64,000 nucleotides of DNA from an uncultured Thalassotalea sp. (GTDB taxonomy: Bacteria > Pseudomonadota > Gammaproteobacteria > Enterobacterales > Alteromonadaceae): the NCBI GenBank assembly GCA_947492575.1, contig CANLNK010000001.1:1178001-1242000 (forward strand). Direction: 5' to 3'. Each line of letters begins with the position of its first letter. The stretch's first letter is position 1. The position numbers and the translations under genes were made by a program. Below are positions 30,064-37,821 of the stretch, one piece after another. The notes below the pieces were generated by a model that made no database searches, had not been told where the DNA came from, and saw nothing but the letters and a program-made list of their open reading frames with translations.

Positions 30064-30090
30064 CCATTCAATACACTTTCTCACTTGACA

Positions 30091-30125
30091 ATTAATGTAC
30101 AGATTAATGTACGCCTTTTCATAAT
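30091..30125 (+). promoter_or_regulatory. phhA promoter region with TyrR-like direct repeats
   Basis: A 10-bp direct repeat, ATTAATGTAC, occurs at 30091-30100 and 30103-30112. The segment TGTACA-N6-TGTACG (30096-30113) resembles a weak TyrR box (TGTAAA-N6-TTTACA). It overlaps a possible -35 TGTACA, with -10 CATAAT at 30120-30125 after 18 bases. Control by the nearby tyrR product is inferred. Confidence 0.45.
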
Positions 30126-30195
30126 GGTTAAATATCGCTCAGCTGTGTTGATCTTTTATTCTCTAAAGCCCTTAACTTAATATGTGAGCAACTAA

Positions 30196-30209
30196 TGTGG
30201 ACTTCCACA
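30196..30209 (+). promoter_or_regulatory. Inverted repeat in the phhA leader
   Basis: TGTGGA and TCCACA are separated by CT, giving a perfect 14-base palindrome 22 bases before the phhA start. It could be an operator or an RNA hairpin next to the ribosome site. Confidence 0.45.
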
Positions 30210-30231
30210 CATAAATACAAAAGGTTTACAA

Positions 30232-31044
30232 ATGGGCAAGGCGACTAAATATGTCTCCAAACAAGCTGACGAAAATGGTGTCATCCATTGGACAGACGAA
30301 GAAAATGAGACATGGCAGGCGTTGATTACCCGTCAGCTGAAATGCGTTGACGGTAAAGCTTGCGATGAATACATGCATGGCTTGGAAAAGCTGAACTTAC
30401 CAATCGACCGCGTTCCTCAACTAGAAGAAGTAAGCAAAGTACTTCGCGTTGAAACAGGCTGGGAATGTGCAGCTGTGCCAGCGCTGATTGGCTTTGGCGA
30501 ATTTTTCCGTCTTTTGTCAGAGAAGAAGTTTCCGGTAGCGACTTTCATCCGCTCTAAAGATGAGTTTGATTACCTACAAGAACCAGATATTTTTCATGAA
30601 ATTTTTGGCCACTGCGCAATGCTAACAAACCCTGCGTTTGCTAAGTTTACAGAAGCTTATGGTAAATTGGGTTTAGCTGCGTCGAAAGAAGACAGGGTAT
30701 TCCTTGCTCGCTTGTATTGGTTTACCGTTGAGTTTGGTTTAATGAAAACGGAACAAGGCCTTCGTATATACGGTGGCGGTATTTTGTCTTCGCCAGGTGA
30801 AACAGAATACGCAATGCAAGACGGCCAAGCTGAACGTCGATTCTTGACTAACGAAGCTCAAGTCGTCGATGTACTTCGAACGCCATATCGTATCGATATC
30901 ATGCAACCTATTTATTTTATGATTGAGAAAATGTCAGATCTTGACGCTATTCGAGCGCTAGATTTAATGGCATTGGTAGAACAGGCGAAAGCGCTTGGTC
31001 TGCATGCTCCTAAATTTCCACCAAAAGAAAAAATTGCCAGTTAA
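30232..31044 (+). CDS. phhA: Phenylalanine 4-monooxygenase
   Basis: PhhA hydroxylates phenylalanine to tyrosine with tetrahydropterin and O2. The 270-residue bacterial-length enzyme has the iron-site motif FHEIFGHC (two His ligands) and a downstream Glu in WFTVEFGL. AAGG lies 7 bases before the ATG. phhB, the pterin-recycling partner, follows after 9 bases, and the regulator tyrR comes next, so the locus is a self-contained phenylalanine catabolic unit. Confidence 0.96.
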   Translation: MGKATKYVSKQADENGVIHWTDEENETWQALITRQLKCVDGKACDEYMHGLEKLNLPIDRVPQLEEVSKVLRVETGWECAAVPALIGFGEFFRLLSEKKFPVATFIRSKDEFDYLQEPDIFHEIFGHCAMLTNPAFAKFTEAYGKLGLAASKEDRVFLARLYWFTVEFGLMKTEQGLRIYGGGILSSPGETEYAMQDGQAERRFLTNEAQVVDVLRTPYRIDIMQPIYFMIEKMSDLDAIRALDLMALVEQAKALGLHAPKFPPKEKIAS

Positions 31045-31053
31045 GGAATTACA

Positions 31054-31398
31054 ATGAGTGATACATTATCAAGCCAAAAATGTGAAGCTTGCCATGTTGA
31101 TGCACCTAAAGTTAGCGATGAAGAGCTAGCCGTACTGATTAAAGAAATCCCAGACTGGGTACCTGAAGTGCGTGACGGTATTATGATGCTAGAGCGTGTA
31201 TACAAATTCAAAAATTATAAGTTAGCGTGGGCATTTGCGAACAAAGTATCTGAGCTTGCAGAAGAGGAGTTTCATCACCCGGCAATTTTACTCGAGTGGG
31301 GTAAAGTTACGGTCACGTGGTGGAGTCACTCGATTAAAGGCCTACATCGCAATGACTTTATTTGTGCTGCAAAGACAGACTTATTGTTAAGCGAATAG
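31054..31398 (+). CDS. phhB: Pterin-4a-carbinolamine dehydratase
   Basis: PhhB dehydrates the 4a-hydroxypterin made by PhhA so that the cofactor can be recycled. The 114-residue product has the catalytic [15 protein letters not shown] motif and the following [16 protein letters not shown] stretch. The N-terminal [15 protein letters not shown] is typical of bacterial forms. A GGAATT ribosome site lies just before the ATG. It is co-transcribed with phhA. Confidence 0.95.
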   Translation: MSDTLSSQKCEACHVDAPKVSDEELAVLIKEIPDWVPEVRDGIMMLERVYKFKNYKLAWAFANKVSELAEEEFHHPAILLEWGKVTVTWWSHSIKGLHRNDFICAAKTDLLLSE

Positions 31399-31449
31399 CA
31401 CTTACTTACATTTTTAACGTGAATGGCGATTAACAAATCGCTTTATTCT

Positions 31450-31467
31450 TGTAAAAACTAGTTTACA
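31450..31467 (+). promoter_or_regulatory. Consensus TyrR box upstream of tyrR
   Basis: TGTAAA-AACTAG-TTTACA is a perfect match to the TyrR operator consensus TGTAAA-N6-TTTACA and is extended by one flanking T/A pair. It lies 75 bases before the tyrR start and implies autoregulation. Confidence 0.88.
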
Positions 31468-31490
31468 ATAGCCTCCAATGTGACAATGAA

Positions 31491-31509
31491 TGTAACAGTA
31501 TAAGTTACA
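31491..31509 (+). promoter_or_regulatory. Second palindrome upstream of tyrR
   Basis: TGTAAC and GTTACA are separated by seven bases, one more than in a standard TyrR box. It may be a weak TyrR site, giving strong and weak boxes side by side, as at other TyrR promoters. Confidence 0.45.
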
Positions 31510-31541
31510 ACCAACAGCAAGGTTACAACGGGGGCTTTTTA

Positions 31542-33095
31542 ATGCGTTTGGAAATTGTTTGCGAAGACCGTGTCGGTATCGCACAAGAAGTATTAGGCGT
31601 TTTTGTTGAATATAAAATAAATATTAAAGGGATAGACGCAGTGACTGAAACAGGTCACATTTTTGTACATATTCCTGATCTCGAATTTTCTGATTTACAG
31701 TCTTTTATGCCTCAGCTTCGACTGATTGATGGCGTTGAAGATGTTAAAACTACGCCATTCATGCCATCTGAGCGCGAGCGTAACGAGCTATCCACTCTAA
31801 TCAAAACTTTCCCAGACCCATTTATCTCTATTGACACTAAAGGAAATGTTCGCGGTGTTAATGAGGTGGCAATCTCTTTGATTGGCGATCAACTAAAAAA
31901 CATTGTTGGTGAAAGCTTAGGACAGTGGTTAAAAGGGTTTAATGTTACCCGTTGGTTAGAGTCAGACGAGTTACTTGCACAAACACGTCGCGTAAAATTT
32001 AAGGACGAAGACTTTGTCGCAGACATTTTACCGGTAACGGTCGCTGGTGAAGATGGCCGCACCGTGAATGCTGGCGCAATGTTCTTATTGAAATCAGAAG
32101 CCCGTCTAGGGCAGCAAATGAGTGCCTTTAAGCAAGCTAACGATAGTAACTTTGCTGGCATTCAAACGTCTAGTAGTGCGATGCGTAAGGTTGTTCGAGA
32201 GGCCAAGCGTATGGCTCAACTTGAATCAAGCATGTTAATTGTTGGTGAAACAGGCGTTGGTAAAGAACTTATTGCCAAAGCCTGCCACGATGCGAGTGAC
32301 AGATCAGAACATCCATTCATGGCGTTGAATTGTGCTTCTTTACCTGATGATGTAGCTGAAACAGAACTTTTCGGTTGTGGTGCTCAAGGTGAAACTCAAG
32401 CAAAGAAAGGCCTATTTGAAACCGCTGACGGTGGCACAATTTTCCTCGATGAAGTAGGGGAGATGTCGCCTAAGTTACAAATTAAGTTGTTACGTGTGAT
32501 TCAAGATGGCAGTTTCAGAAGAGTGGATGACGAGCAGGAAATTAAAGTAAACGTTCGTTTTATCAGCTCGACTAATAAAGATCTGTTAAACATGGTCTCC
32601 CATGATGAGTTTCGTGAAGACTTATACTACCGTTTAAACGTACTAGGGTTGAACATCCCGTCATTGCGTGAACGTCGCGCTGATATCATCCCATTGGCAG
32701 AGCACTTTATCGCTAAAGCAGGCAAGAATATCGGAAAGTACAACTTATCGATGACCGAAGATTGTCGAGATTTTATTGAGCATTATCCATGGCCCGGTAA
32801 TGTCCGCCAGCTTGAAAATGTTTTAATTCGCGCAGTGTCTTTACTTGAAGGCAATTTAATTGAAACCGAGCATTTGCAATTGCCTGCTTACACGAGAGAG
32901 CATGGATACCTTGAACAAGAGTTTGAAGGAACGCTGGACGGCGCGGTGAAACAATTTGAAGCTGACTTATTAAGAAAGTTATATCCTGCATACCCAAGTA
33001 CTCGCCAACTTGCCAAAAAATTGGGCTTAAGCCATACGGCTATCGCCAATAAATTGCGCGAATACGACATCAACAAAAAAACCGTAAAGATTTAA
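31542..33095 (+). CDS. tyrR: Transcriptional regulator TyrR
   Basis: TyrR controls aromatic amino acid transport, synthesis and breakdown. The 517-residue protein has an N-terminal ACT domain (residues 1-75), a PAS domain (about 80-190), and an AAA+ domain with Walker A GETGVGKE and Walker B GTIFLDEVGE. A C-terminal helix-turn-helix (TRQLAKKLGLSHTAIANKL) follows. The sigma-54 loop GAFTGA is replaced (GCGAQGETQ), as known for TyrR, so it acts on sigma-70 promoters. It lies beside its likely targets phhAB. Confidence 0.95.
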   Translation: MRLEIVCEDRVGIAQEVLGVFVEYKINIKGIDAVTETGHIFVHIPDLEFSDLQSFMPQLRLIDGVEDVKTTPFMPSERERNELSTLIKTFPDPFISIDTKGNVRGVNEVAISLIGDQLKNIVGESLGQWLKGFNVTRWLESDELLAQTRRVKFKDEDFVADILPVTVAGEDGRTVNAGAMFLLKSEARLGQQMSAFKQANDSNFAGIQTSSSAMRKVVREAKRMAQLESSMLIVGETGVGKELIAKACHDASDRSEHPFMALNCASLPDDVAETELFGCGAQGETQAKKGLFETADGGTIFLDEVGEMSPKLQIKLLRVIQDGSFRRVDDEQEIKVNVRFISSTNKDLLNMVSHDEFREDLYYRLNVLGLNIPSLRERRADIIPLAEHFIAKAGKNIGKYNLSMTEDCRDFIEHYPWPGNVRQLENVLIRAVSLLEGNLIETEHLQLPAYTREHGYLEQEFEGTLDGAVKQFEADLLRKLYPAYPSTRQLAKKLGLSHTAIANKLREYDINKKTVKI

Positions 33096-33117
33096 TTACG
33101 AGGTAAAAATTGCATTG

Positions 33118-33143
33118 AGCCCAGCTATTATTGCTGGGCTTTT
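33118..33143 (+). terminator. Terminator after tyrR
   Basis: An 8-bp stem AGCCCAGC/GCTGGGCT with a 7-nt loop is followed by TTTT. Confidence 0.9.
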
Positions 33144-33344
33144 ACTATATTGCGCACCTAAAAAGTTATTAATAGCTAAACTCTGCTACTTTTTATGTAA
33201 ACAATAAACAACAACTTCTGAGAAACACAAGATTCTTCAATGCCGTGGTATTTCGTTAAACATGTCGTACAATCAGCGCATTCTTAACTGCTGAATAAAT
33301 GGCAGAAACTTTAGGGTGTGTTGATCTTTCAGGGTTAACTTTTG

Positions 33345-33488
33345 TTCGAATTAAATGCATTTTTATCGCGGCACTTGTGATACGCATAGTTATTCTACGC
33401 ACAGAGCAAGTACCGATTATTATGCTCCTGCATAATCTTTGTACCTGCATCCGTGCAGGCATCAATGAGAAAAATGCATTTAAACGAA
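33345..33488 (+). repeat. 144-nt structured element with 14-bp terminal arms
   Basis: The arms TTAAATGCATTTTT (33351-33364) and its exact complement (33470-33483) are extended by TTCG (33345-33348) and CGAA (33485-33488) across a small bulge. Inside are two clean hairpins: ATTATGC/GCATAAT with a TCCT loop (33419-33436) and CCTGCA/TGCAGG with a TCCG loop (33444-33459). An ACTTG/CAAGT pairing surrounds a third weak hairpin. This looks like a multi-branched RNA or a small palindromic mobile element. The 64-codon frame across it is not convincing. Confidence 0.55.
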
Positions 33489-33501
33489 TCTAAGAGACAG
33501 C

Positions 33502-33590
33502 ATTTATGATGCCTTTCTACTGCGTTATAGCTTATTTATGTGGAATAACCACACGACATAAGCTCTGCCTTGTATAGGAACATCATAAAT
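33502..33590 (+). repeat. Nested palindromic repeat, copy 1
   Basis: The outer arms ATTTATGATG (33502-33511) and CATCATAAAT (33581-33590) are perfect complements. Inside are the blocks CTGCGTTA (33520-33527) and GCCTTG (33567-33572). These flank an inner stem AGCTTAT/ATAAGCT and an apical TGTGG/CCACA hairpin with an AATAA loop. The same blocks, 38 rather than 39 bases apart, recur near 35.6 kb with different arms. Confidence 0.6.
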
Positions 33591-33740
33591 TGCTGCAAAA
33601 ACAACCTCGAAAGACCACACGCCCTAGCCAAAACCCTAGATAATTAATTGATTAATATTTGACTAGCAAAAGTGCCTACAGTGCCTGCAAGAACGTCAAA
33701 ACAAGAAATAAGCTAAAGCATTACAGTTAGAAGGTTCGAT

Positions 33741-34739
33741 ATGAAATTAGCAACTCTTAAAAACAACACGCGTGATGGTCAACTAGTAATAGTTAGCCGC
33801 GATTTAAAGAAAGCAGTCGCAGTAAAGGACATTGCGCCAACACTTCAGTTTGCGCTTGATGACTGGGCAAACTTAGCGCCTAAGCTTGAAAAAGTGTATC
33901 AATCATTGAACGAAGGCCAAGCAGAAGCAGCGTTTGATTTTGTCGAAGGTGATTGTGAGTCACCGTTACCACGCGCTTATCAATGGGCTGACGGCAGTGC
34001 GTACGTAAACCATGTTGAATTGGTGCGTAAAGCGCGAAACGCTGAAATGCCTGAAACATTTTGGACTGATCCATTAATGTATCAAGGTGGCTCTGATGCG
34101 TTTATTGGCCCTAAAGATGATATTCCAGTAGTGTCAGAAGACTACGGTATTGATTTCGAATCAGAAGTCGCTGTAATCACAGATGATGTTGCGATGGCTG
34201 CATCGCCAGAGCAAGCTAAATCTCATATCAAACTTATCATGCTGGTTAACGACGTATCGCTACGTAACCTTATTCCAGCTGAGTTGGCAAAGGGGTTCGG
34301 ATTTTTTGGCAGTAAGCCTTCTAGTGCTTTTTCACCGGTAGCTGTAACACCAGATGAATTAGGTGATGCTTGGGATGGAAACAAATTACATTTACCACTA
34401 ACGACTCATTTAAATGGTGAACTTTTTGGCCAGCCGAATTGTGGTGTCGATATGACTTTCGATTTCCCTACAATCGTAGCACACGCAGCTAAAACGCGTC
34501 CGTTGTCTGCTGGCTGTATCGTGGGCTCTGGTACCATTTCAAATTACGATCGTTCTGCTGGTTCAAGCTGCCTAGCTGAAAAACGCATGCTAGAAATTAT
34601 TGCAGATGGTAAGCCAAGCACTTCGTTTATGAAGTTTGGTGACACCGTAAGAATTGAAATGTTTGATGCCAATGGTGACAGCATTTTTGGCGCAATAGAC
34701 CAACAAGTGATTCAATATCAATCGGCTGATAACCAATAA
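33741..34739 (+). CDS. fahA: Fumarylacetoacetase-family hydrolase
   Basis: The product of 332 residues belongs to the fumarylacetoacetate hydrolase family and probably splits fumarylacetoacetate to fumarate and acetoacetate at the end of tyrosine breakdown. Metal-site elements are visible around DYGIDFESEVAVITDDV, in the style of the two-domain bacterial FAH seen next to maiA. An AGAAGG ribosome site precedes the ATG. maiA follows after 26 bases. The 600-base upstream region has structured repeats but no clear TyrR box. Confidence 0.88.
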   Translation: MKLATLKNNTRDGQLVIVSRDLKKAVAVKDIAPTLQFALDDWANLAPKLEKVYQSLNEGQAEAAFDFVEGDCESPLPRAYQWADGSAYVNHVELVRKARNAEMPETFWTDPLMYQGGSDAFIGPKDDIPVVSEDYGIDFESEVAVITDDVAMAASPEQAKSHIKLIMLVNDVSLRNLIPAELAKGFGFFGSKPSSAFSPVAVTPDELGDAWDGNKLHLPLTTHLNGELFGQPNCGVDMTFDFPTIVAHAAKTRPLSAGCIVGSGTISNYDRSAGSSCLAEKRMLEIIADGKPSTSFMKFGDTVRIEMFDANGDSIFGAIDQQVIQYQSADNQ

Positions 34740-34765
34740 GTTTAATGTAAGGGAGCTTAATTGCG

Positions 34766-35404
34766 ATGAAACTCTATGGATATTGGCGTTCTTCCGCAGC
34801 ATATCGGGTACGTATAGCTTTACACTTAAAGCAAATTGCTTTTGACTCGATTCCGGTTCACTTAATTAAAGATGGTGGTGAGCAGCACTCGTCTGCCTAT
34901 GATGAGTTAAATCCTGCGCACCTTGTGCCGACACTTGTTGATGAGGAGTTTACGCTTCATCAGTCGCTAGCCATTATTGATTACTTAGAGCACAAATGCC
35001 CATCGCCAAGTGTTTATCCGTCAAACCCTCAAGAAAGGGCGATTGTATCGGCACTCGCATTCGATATTGCTTGTGAGGTTCATCCGATTAACAACTTGCG
35101 CGTTCAGCAGTACTTAGTCAATGAATTGAGCGCAACAGACGAGCAAAAGTCATCTTGGGTTAATGATTGGATCTCGAAAGGCTTTTCTGCATTTGAGCGT
35201 CAGTTACAAAAGTACGCTGGAGAGTTTTGTTTCGGCAATACGGTAACACTGGCAGATATCTGTTTAGTACCACAGGTTTACAATGCAAAACGTTTTAATG
35301 TTGATATGTCGCCGTATCCATTAATTCAACGTGTGACTAATCGATGTAACGAACTTGATGCCTTCATAGCAGCCTTACCAGAAAATCAAGAGGATGCGCT
35401 TTAG
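34766..35404 (+). CDS. maiA: Maleylacetoacetate isomerase (zeta-class GST)
   Basis: MaiA isomerises maleylacetoacetate to fumarylacetoacetate using glutathione. The 212-residue protein has the zeta-GST active-site motif in KLYGYWRSSAAYRVRIAL, although the usual SSC is SSA here. It also has the helix segment LTLADICLVPQVYNAKRFNV (given as VTLADICLVPQ in this protein). It follows fahA and is probably co-transcribed. The homogentisate-forming and ring-opening enzymes are not in the window. Confidence 0.9.
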   Translation: MKLYGYWRSSAAYRVRIALHLKQIAFDSIPVHLIKDGGEQHSSAYDELNPAHLVPTLVDEEFTLHQSLAIIDYLEHKCPSPSVYPSNPQERAIVSALAFDIACEVHPINNLRVQQYLVNELSATDEQKSSWVNDWISKGFSAFERQLQKYAGEFCFGNTVTLADICLVPQVYNAKRFNVDMSPYPLIQRVTNRCNELDAFIAALPENQEDAL

Positions 35405-35551
35405 GATTTGTTGGCCTTTGTTTATATTTTCTGCAATAGATTATTTTTAATGATGGCAAAGCAGCGTGAACGTAGTTTGGTCATTCCAAATGAGTGAATG
35501 CTAATTGCCGCTAGCGTTAAACATAGCCACTGCCGGAAGGGTTGAGGCCAA

Positions 35552-35638
35552 AATCACTTTACTCTGCGTTAAAAATCGTTAATTTAGATCACTAAATGAC
35601 ACGATTTTCGCCTTGATTAAAGTCATTCTATCTCGCAG
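35552..35638 (+). repeat. Nested palindromic repeat, copy 2
   Basis: CTGCGTTA (35564-35571) and GCCTTG (35610-35615) flank an inner stem AAATCGT/ACGATTT (35573-35579, 35601-35607) and an apical TTTAG/CTAAA hairpin with an ATCA loop. Outside lie AATCACTTT and AAAGTCATT, complementary but for one base, and CGCAG, which can pair with CTGCG. The architecture matches copy 1 near 33.5 kb although the arm sequences differ. Confidence 0.6.
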
Positions 35639-35711
35639 CAGAATTATTAAACGAAGATAAACAGACCCTAGTAACGACACAAAATTACAAATCTTTACTA
35701 AATTCAACAAT

Positions 35712-35740
35712 AAAAGAGAAGCTTGCTTCTCTTTTTTTTT
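35712..35740 (+). terminator. Terminator-like hairpin in the maiA-DUF3014 gap
   Basis: AAAAGAGAAGC (35712-35722) pairs with GCTTCTCTTTT (35725-35735), with extra Ts after it. It is about 300 bases after maiA and probably marks the end of a transcript running through the repeat. The rest of the 448-base gap shows no gene. Confidence 0.85.
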
Positions 35741-35852
35741 CCTCATTTGGTAAACTTTCTGGCAGAATATTATCTAAATAGCAGTAAGAAGAACGTTTGA
35801 GTCTATTGAGCGTTTAAATCATTAGCCGTCGATTAAGGTCATAGTAGTCTGT

Positions 35853-36767
35853 ATGGAAAATCATAATCCGCAAGAACCCGTTACCAGTAAGCGTCAGTCC
35901 ATCATCCTTGTGGGAGCTCTCCTTGTCATCATCGTACTAGGTGTGATGACATTTTTATTTAAGTCTGACGGTGGCTCATCTAACATTACAGGAATTGAAA
36001 CTCAAGAGCCTCAAGAGGTTGTTGCAGAGCCAGTAGTAGAGGAAGTAGTCGAGGAGACAGTTAATACGGTAGAGCCTGAAGTGGTTGAACCGAGTATTAC
36101 AGAAGACAATGTTGAGCCAGAACCTGCCCCAGAAGAGCCGGCATTTGTGCTGCCGCTGTTGAGCGAAAGTGATGCATGGTTGAAAGAAAAGCTTGCGGAA
36201 CTTACTTGGCGAAAGGAGTTGCTGAAACTCGTAATAGACGAAGACATGGTTCGTCGCTTAGTGGTGTTTACCGATAATTTTACGCAAGGCAACTTAGCGT
36301 ATGAATATAGTCCATTGGTAAGTCCTAACACTAAGTTTTCGGTTGATGAAACGATGACTTCAGAGGTCGATGGCAAACCGGTGTATGCGTGGGATGAAGC
36401 GCAAGCTAAACGATTTAGTTTGTATGTTGATTTACTGCGTTCATTTGAGCCAGAAAAGTTAGCACAATGGTATGTTGAACTTAAGCCGTTGATTGCTGAA
36501 GCCTATGAAGAAATAGGTTACCCAGACGATAACTTTACGGACACACTGCAGGACGCGATTGTGCGTGTGTTGGATATGGAATTACCAAAGCAGGATGTCG
36601 CTTTAGTAAGACCTAGTGTAATGTTTAAGTATGCAGATGAGGAACTTGAATCATTACCAGCATCGGATAAATTGTTACTGCGTATAGGGAAAGACAACTT
36701 ACTAATTATTAAGTCTTTCTTGTTAGAGTTTAGTGATGCGTTAGCGAGAGCTGAGAGCGAAAACTAA
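35853..36767 (+). CDS. DUF3014-family membrane-anchored protein
   Basis: This 304-residue protein has a short cytoplasmic N-terminus, one membrane helix (about residues 15-35) and a Glu/Val/Pro-rich linker (about 45-95). The globular domain that follows matches DUF3014, including the segment FSLYVDLLRSFEPEKLAQWY. The function of the family is unknown. Its topology suggests a periplasmic domain held off the membrane by an acidic spacer. The ribosome site is poor. An acyltransferase gene follows after 59 bases. Confidence 0.82.
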   Translation: MENHNPQEPVTSKRQSIILVGALLVIIVLGVMTFLFKSDGGSSNITGIETQEPQEVVAEPVVEEVVEETVNTVEPEVVEPSITEDNVEPEPAPEEPAFVLPLLSESDAWLKEKLAELTWRKELLKLVIDEDMVRRLVVFTDNFTQGNLAYEYSPLVSPNTKFSVDETMTSEVDGKPVYAWDEAQAKRFSLYVDLLRSFEPEKLAQWYVELKPLIAEAYEEIGYPDDNFTDTLQDAIVRVLDMELPKQDVALVRPSVMFKYADEELESLPASDKLLLRIGKDNLLIIKSFLLEFSDALARAESEN

Positions 36768-36826
36768 ACATAAAAACATACCGACTCCTAAGAAAAATAT
36801 AAAAATAAATAAAAGGTGTAATTGGG

Positions 36827-37387
36827 ATGTTACCAAAAGCAAATCGTACAGTTGCCAACAAGATTGGCGCTGGATTATTAAAAGTTTTAGGGTGGAAAAT
36901 TACCGGCTCGCTACCTTGTGAATCTAAGGTTATTTTTGCAGTCGCACCGCATACGTCAAATTGGGACTTTGTAATTGGGGTCGCAGCGATGTATAAGTTG
37001 GATTTAAAAATTAGCTTTCTTGGAAAATCTGCTATTTTTTTCTGGCCGTTAAAGCCGTGGCTCGAGAGTATTGGAGGAATTCCTGTAGACCGATCAAGTG
37101 CTCATGGCGTGGTAGGGCAAATGGTTGATAAATTCGAACAGTCAGAGGCTCTGGCTTTAGCTTTGGCGCCAGAGGGCACACGAAGCAAAATCAAACAATG
37201 GAAAACGGGCTTCTTACACATCGCTCATCAAGCGAATGTACCTGTTGTCCCTGTTAGTTTAGATTTTAAATTGAAAGAAATACGTTTCCACCCTGAACGC
37301 AGTATCGGCGAAGATATCGATTTTGAGCTAGCTTCGATAAAACAAATTTTTACTACGGTTTGTGCAAAAAATCCGCAAGCGTTTTAA
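36827..37387 (+). CDS. PlsC-like 1-acyl-glycerol-3-phosphate acyltransferase family protein
   Basis: This 186-residue protein has the acyltransferase HX4D motif in APHTSNWDFV and the substrate motif PEGTRSK. It is shorter than PlsC of E. coli and resembles the small bacterial forms that often annotate as lysophospholipid acyltransferase-like. It may acylate a lysophospholipid at the inner membrane, but its acceptor is unknown. It lies close downstream of the DUF3014 gene; the two could be co-transcribed. Confidence 0.85.
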   Translation: MLPKANRTVANKIGAGLLKVLGWKITGSLPCESKVIFAVAPHTSNWDFVIGVAAMYKLDLKISFLGKSAIFFWPLKPWLESIGGIPVDRSSAHGVVGQMVDKFEQSEALALALAPEGTRSKIKQWKTGFLHIAHQANVPVVPVSLDFKLKEIRFHPERSIGEDIDFELASIKQIFTTVCAKNPQAF

Positions 37388-37403
37388 AAGCAACAAGTAT
37401 TGC

Positions 37404-37432
37404 TTGCAACCGTACCTTGCTTTAGGGATAAT
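37404..37432 (+). promoter_or_regulatory. Candidate promoter of the 4.5S RNA gene
   Basis: TTGCAA (37404-37409) and GATAAT (37427-37432) are 17 bases apart and lie about 70 bases before the RNA. A 5'-processed precursor would be needed, as known for 4.5S RNA. Confidence 0.5.
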
Positions 37433-37498
37433 TCGCGCCGTTAGCAAGTTTGATGTCTCTGACATAACGTATTGGCGTTGATGAACTGCTAGTTTTAT

Positions 37499-37612
37499 GG
37501 TGACCTTTTCGGTCCCTCCGCAATGATACTCTGCGAACCCGGCCAGGCCCGGAAGGGAGCAACCGTAGTAGACGACTCATGTGCCGGAGTGTGGCTGGAA
37601 AGGTGACCACCC
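37499..37612 (+). ncRNA. ffs: Signal recognition particle 4.5S RNA
   Basis: This about 114-nt hairpin RNA binds Ffh and guides membrane proteins to FtsY. The 5' end GGTGACCTTT pairs with the 3' AAAGGTGACC, with one G-G mismatch. The apical region has the conserved GGCCAGGCCCGGAAGGGAGCA element with a GGAA tetraloop, followed by the matching asymmetric loop. The whole sequence aligns well with E. coli 4.5S RNA. Exact ends are estimated from pairing. Confidence 0.93.
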
Positions 37613-37770
37613 AATATCTTGTCAGATCTATCTCATTTTCTCTATTTTAGTTAACTACTTAAACGTCTCGATTTTATTTATCCGATTGCTGCTTTCTCTC
37701 TGGACAAAGGTCTTCCGTTAATCGCTTTAAAAAGAAGAGTTTTGTGGGCTAAGTTTTCTTATGTTCAAAC

Positions 37771-37797
37771 AAAAAAGCTCCGGCTTAGCGGAGCTTT
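37771..37797 (-). terminator. Terminator of the ComFB-like gene (minus strand)
   Basis: A 9-bp stem AAAGCTCCG/CGGAGCTTT with a 6-nt loop is followed on the minus strand by six Ts. Confidence 0.85.
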
Positions 37798-37821
37798 CTC
37801 AGTAAAAAAAGAGTACGGGCT

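Noticed and set aside
33299-33493. 64-codon plus-strand frame in the fahA upstream region
   Set aside because: It runs across hairpins of the structured element, has no ribosome site and no protein-like conservation pattern.
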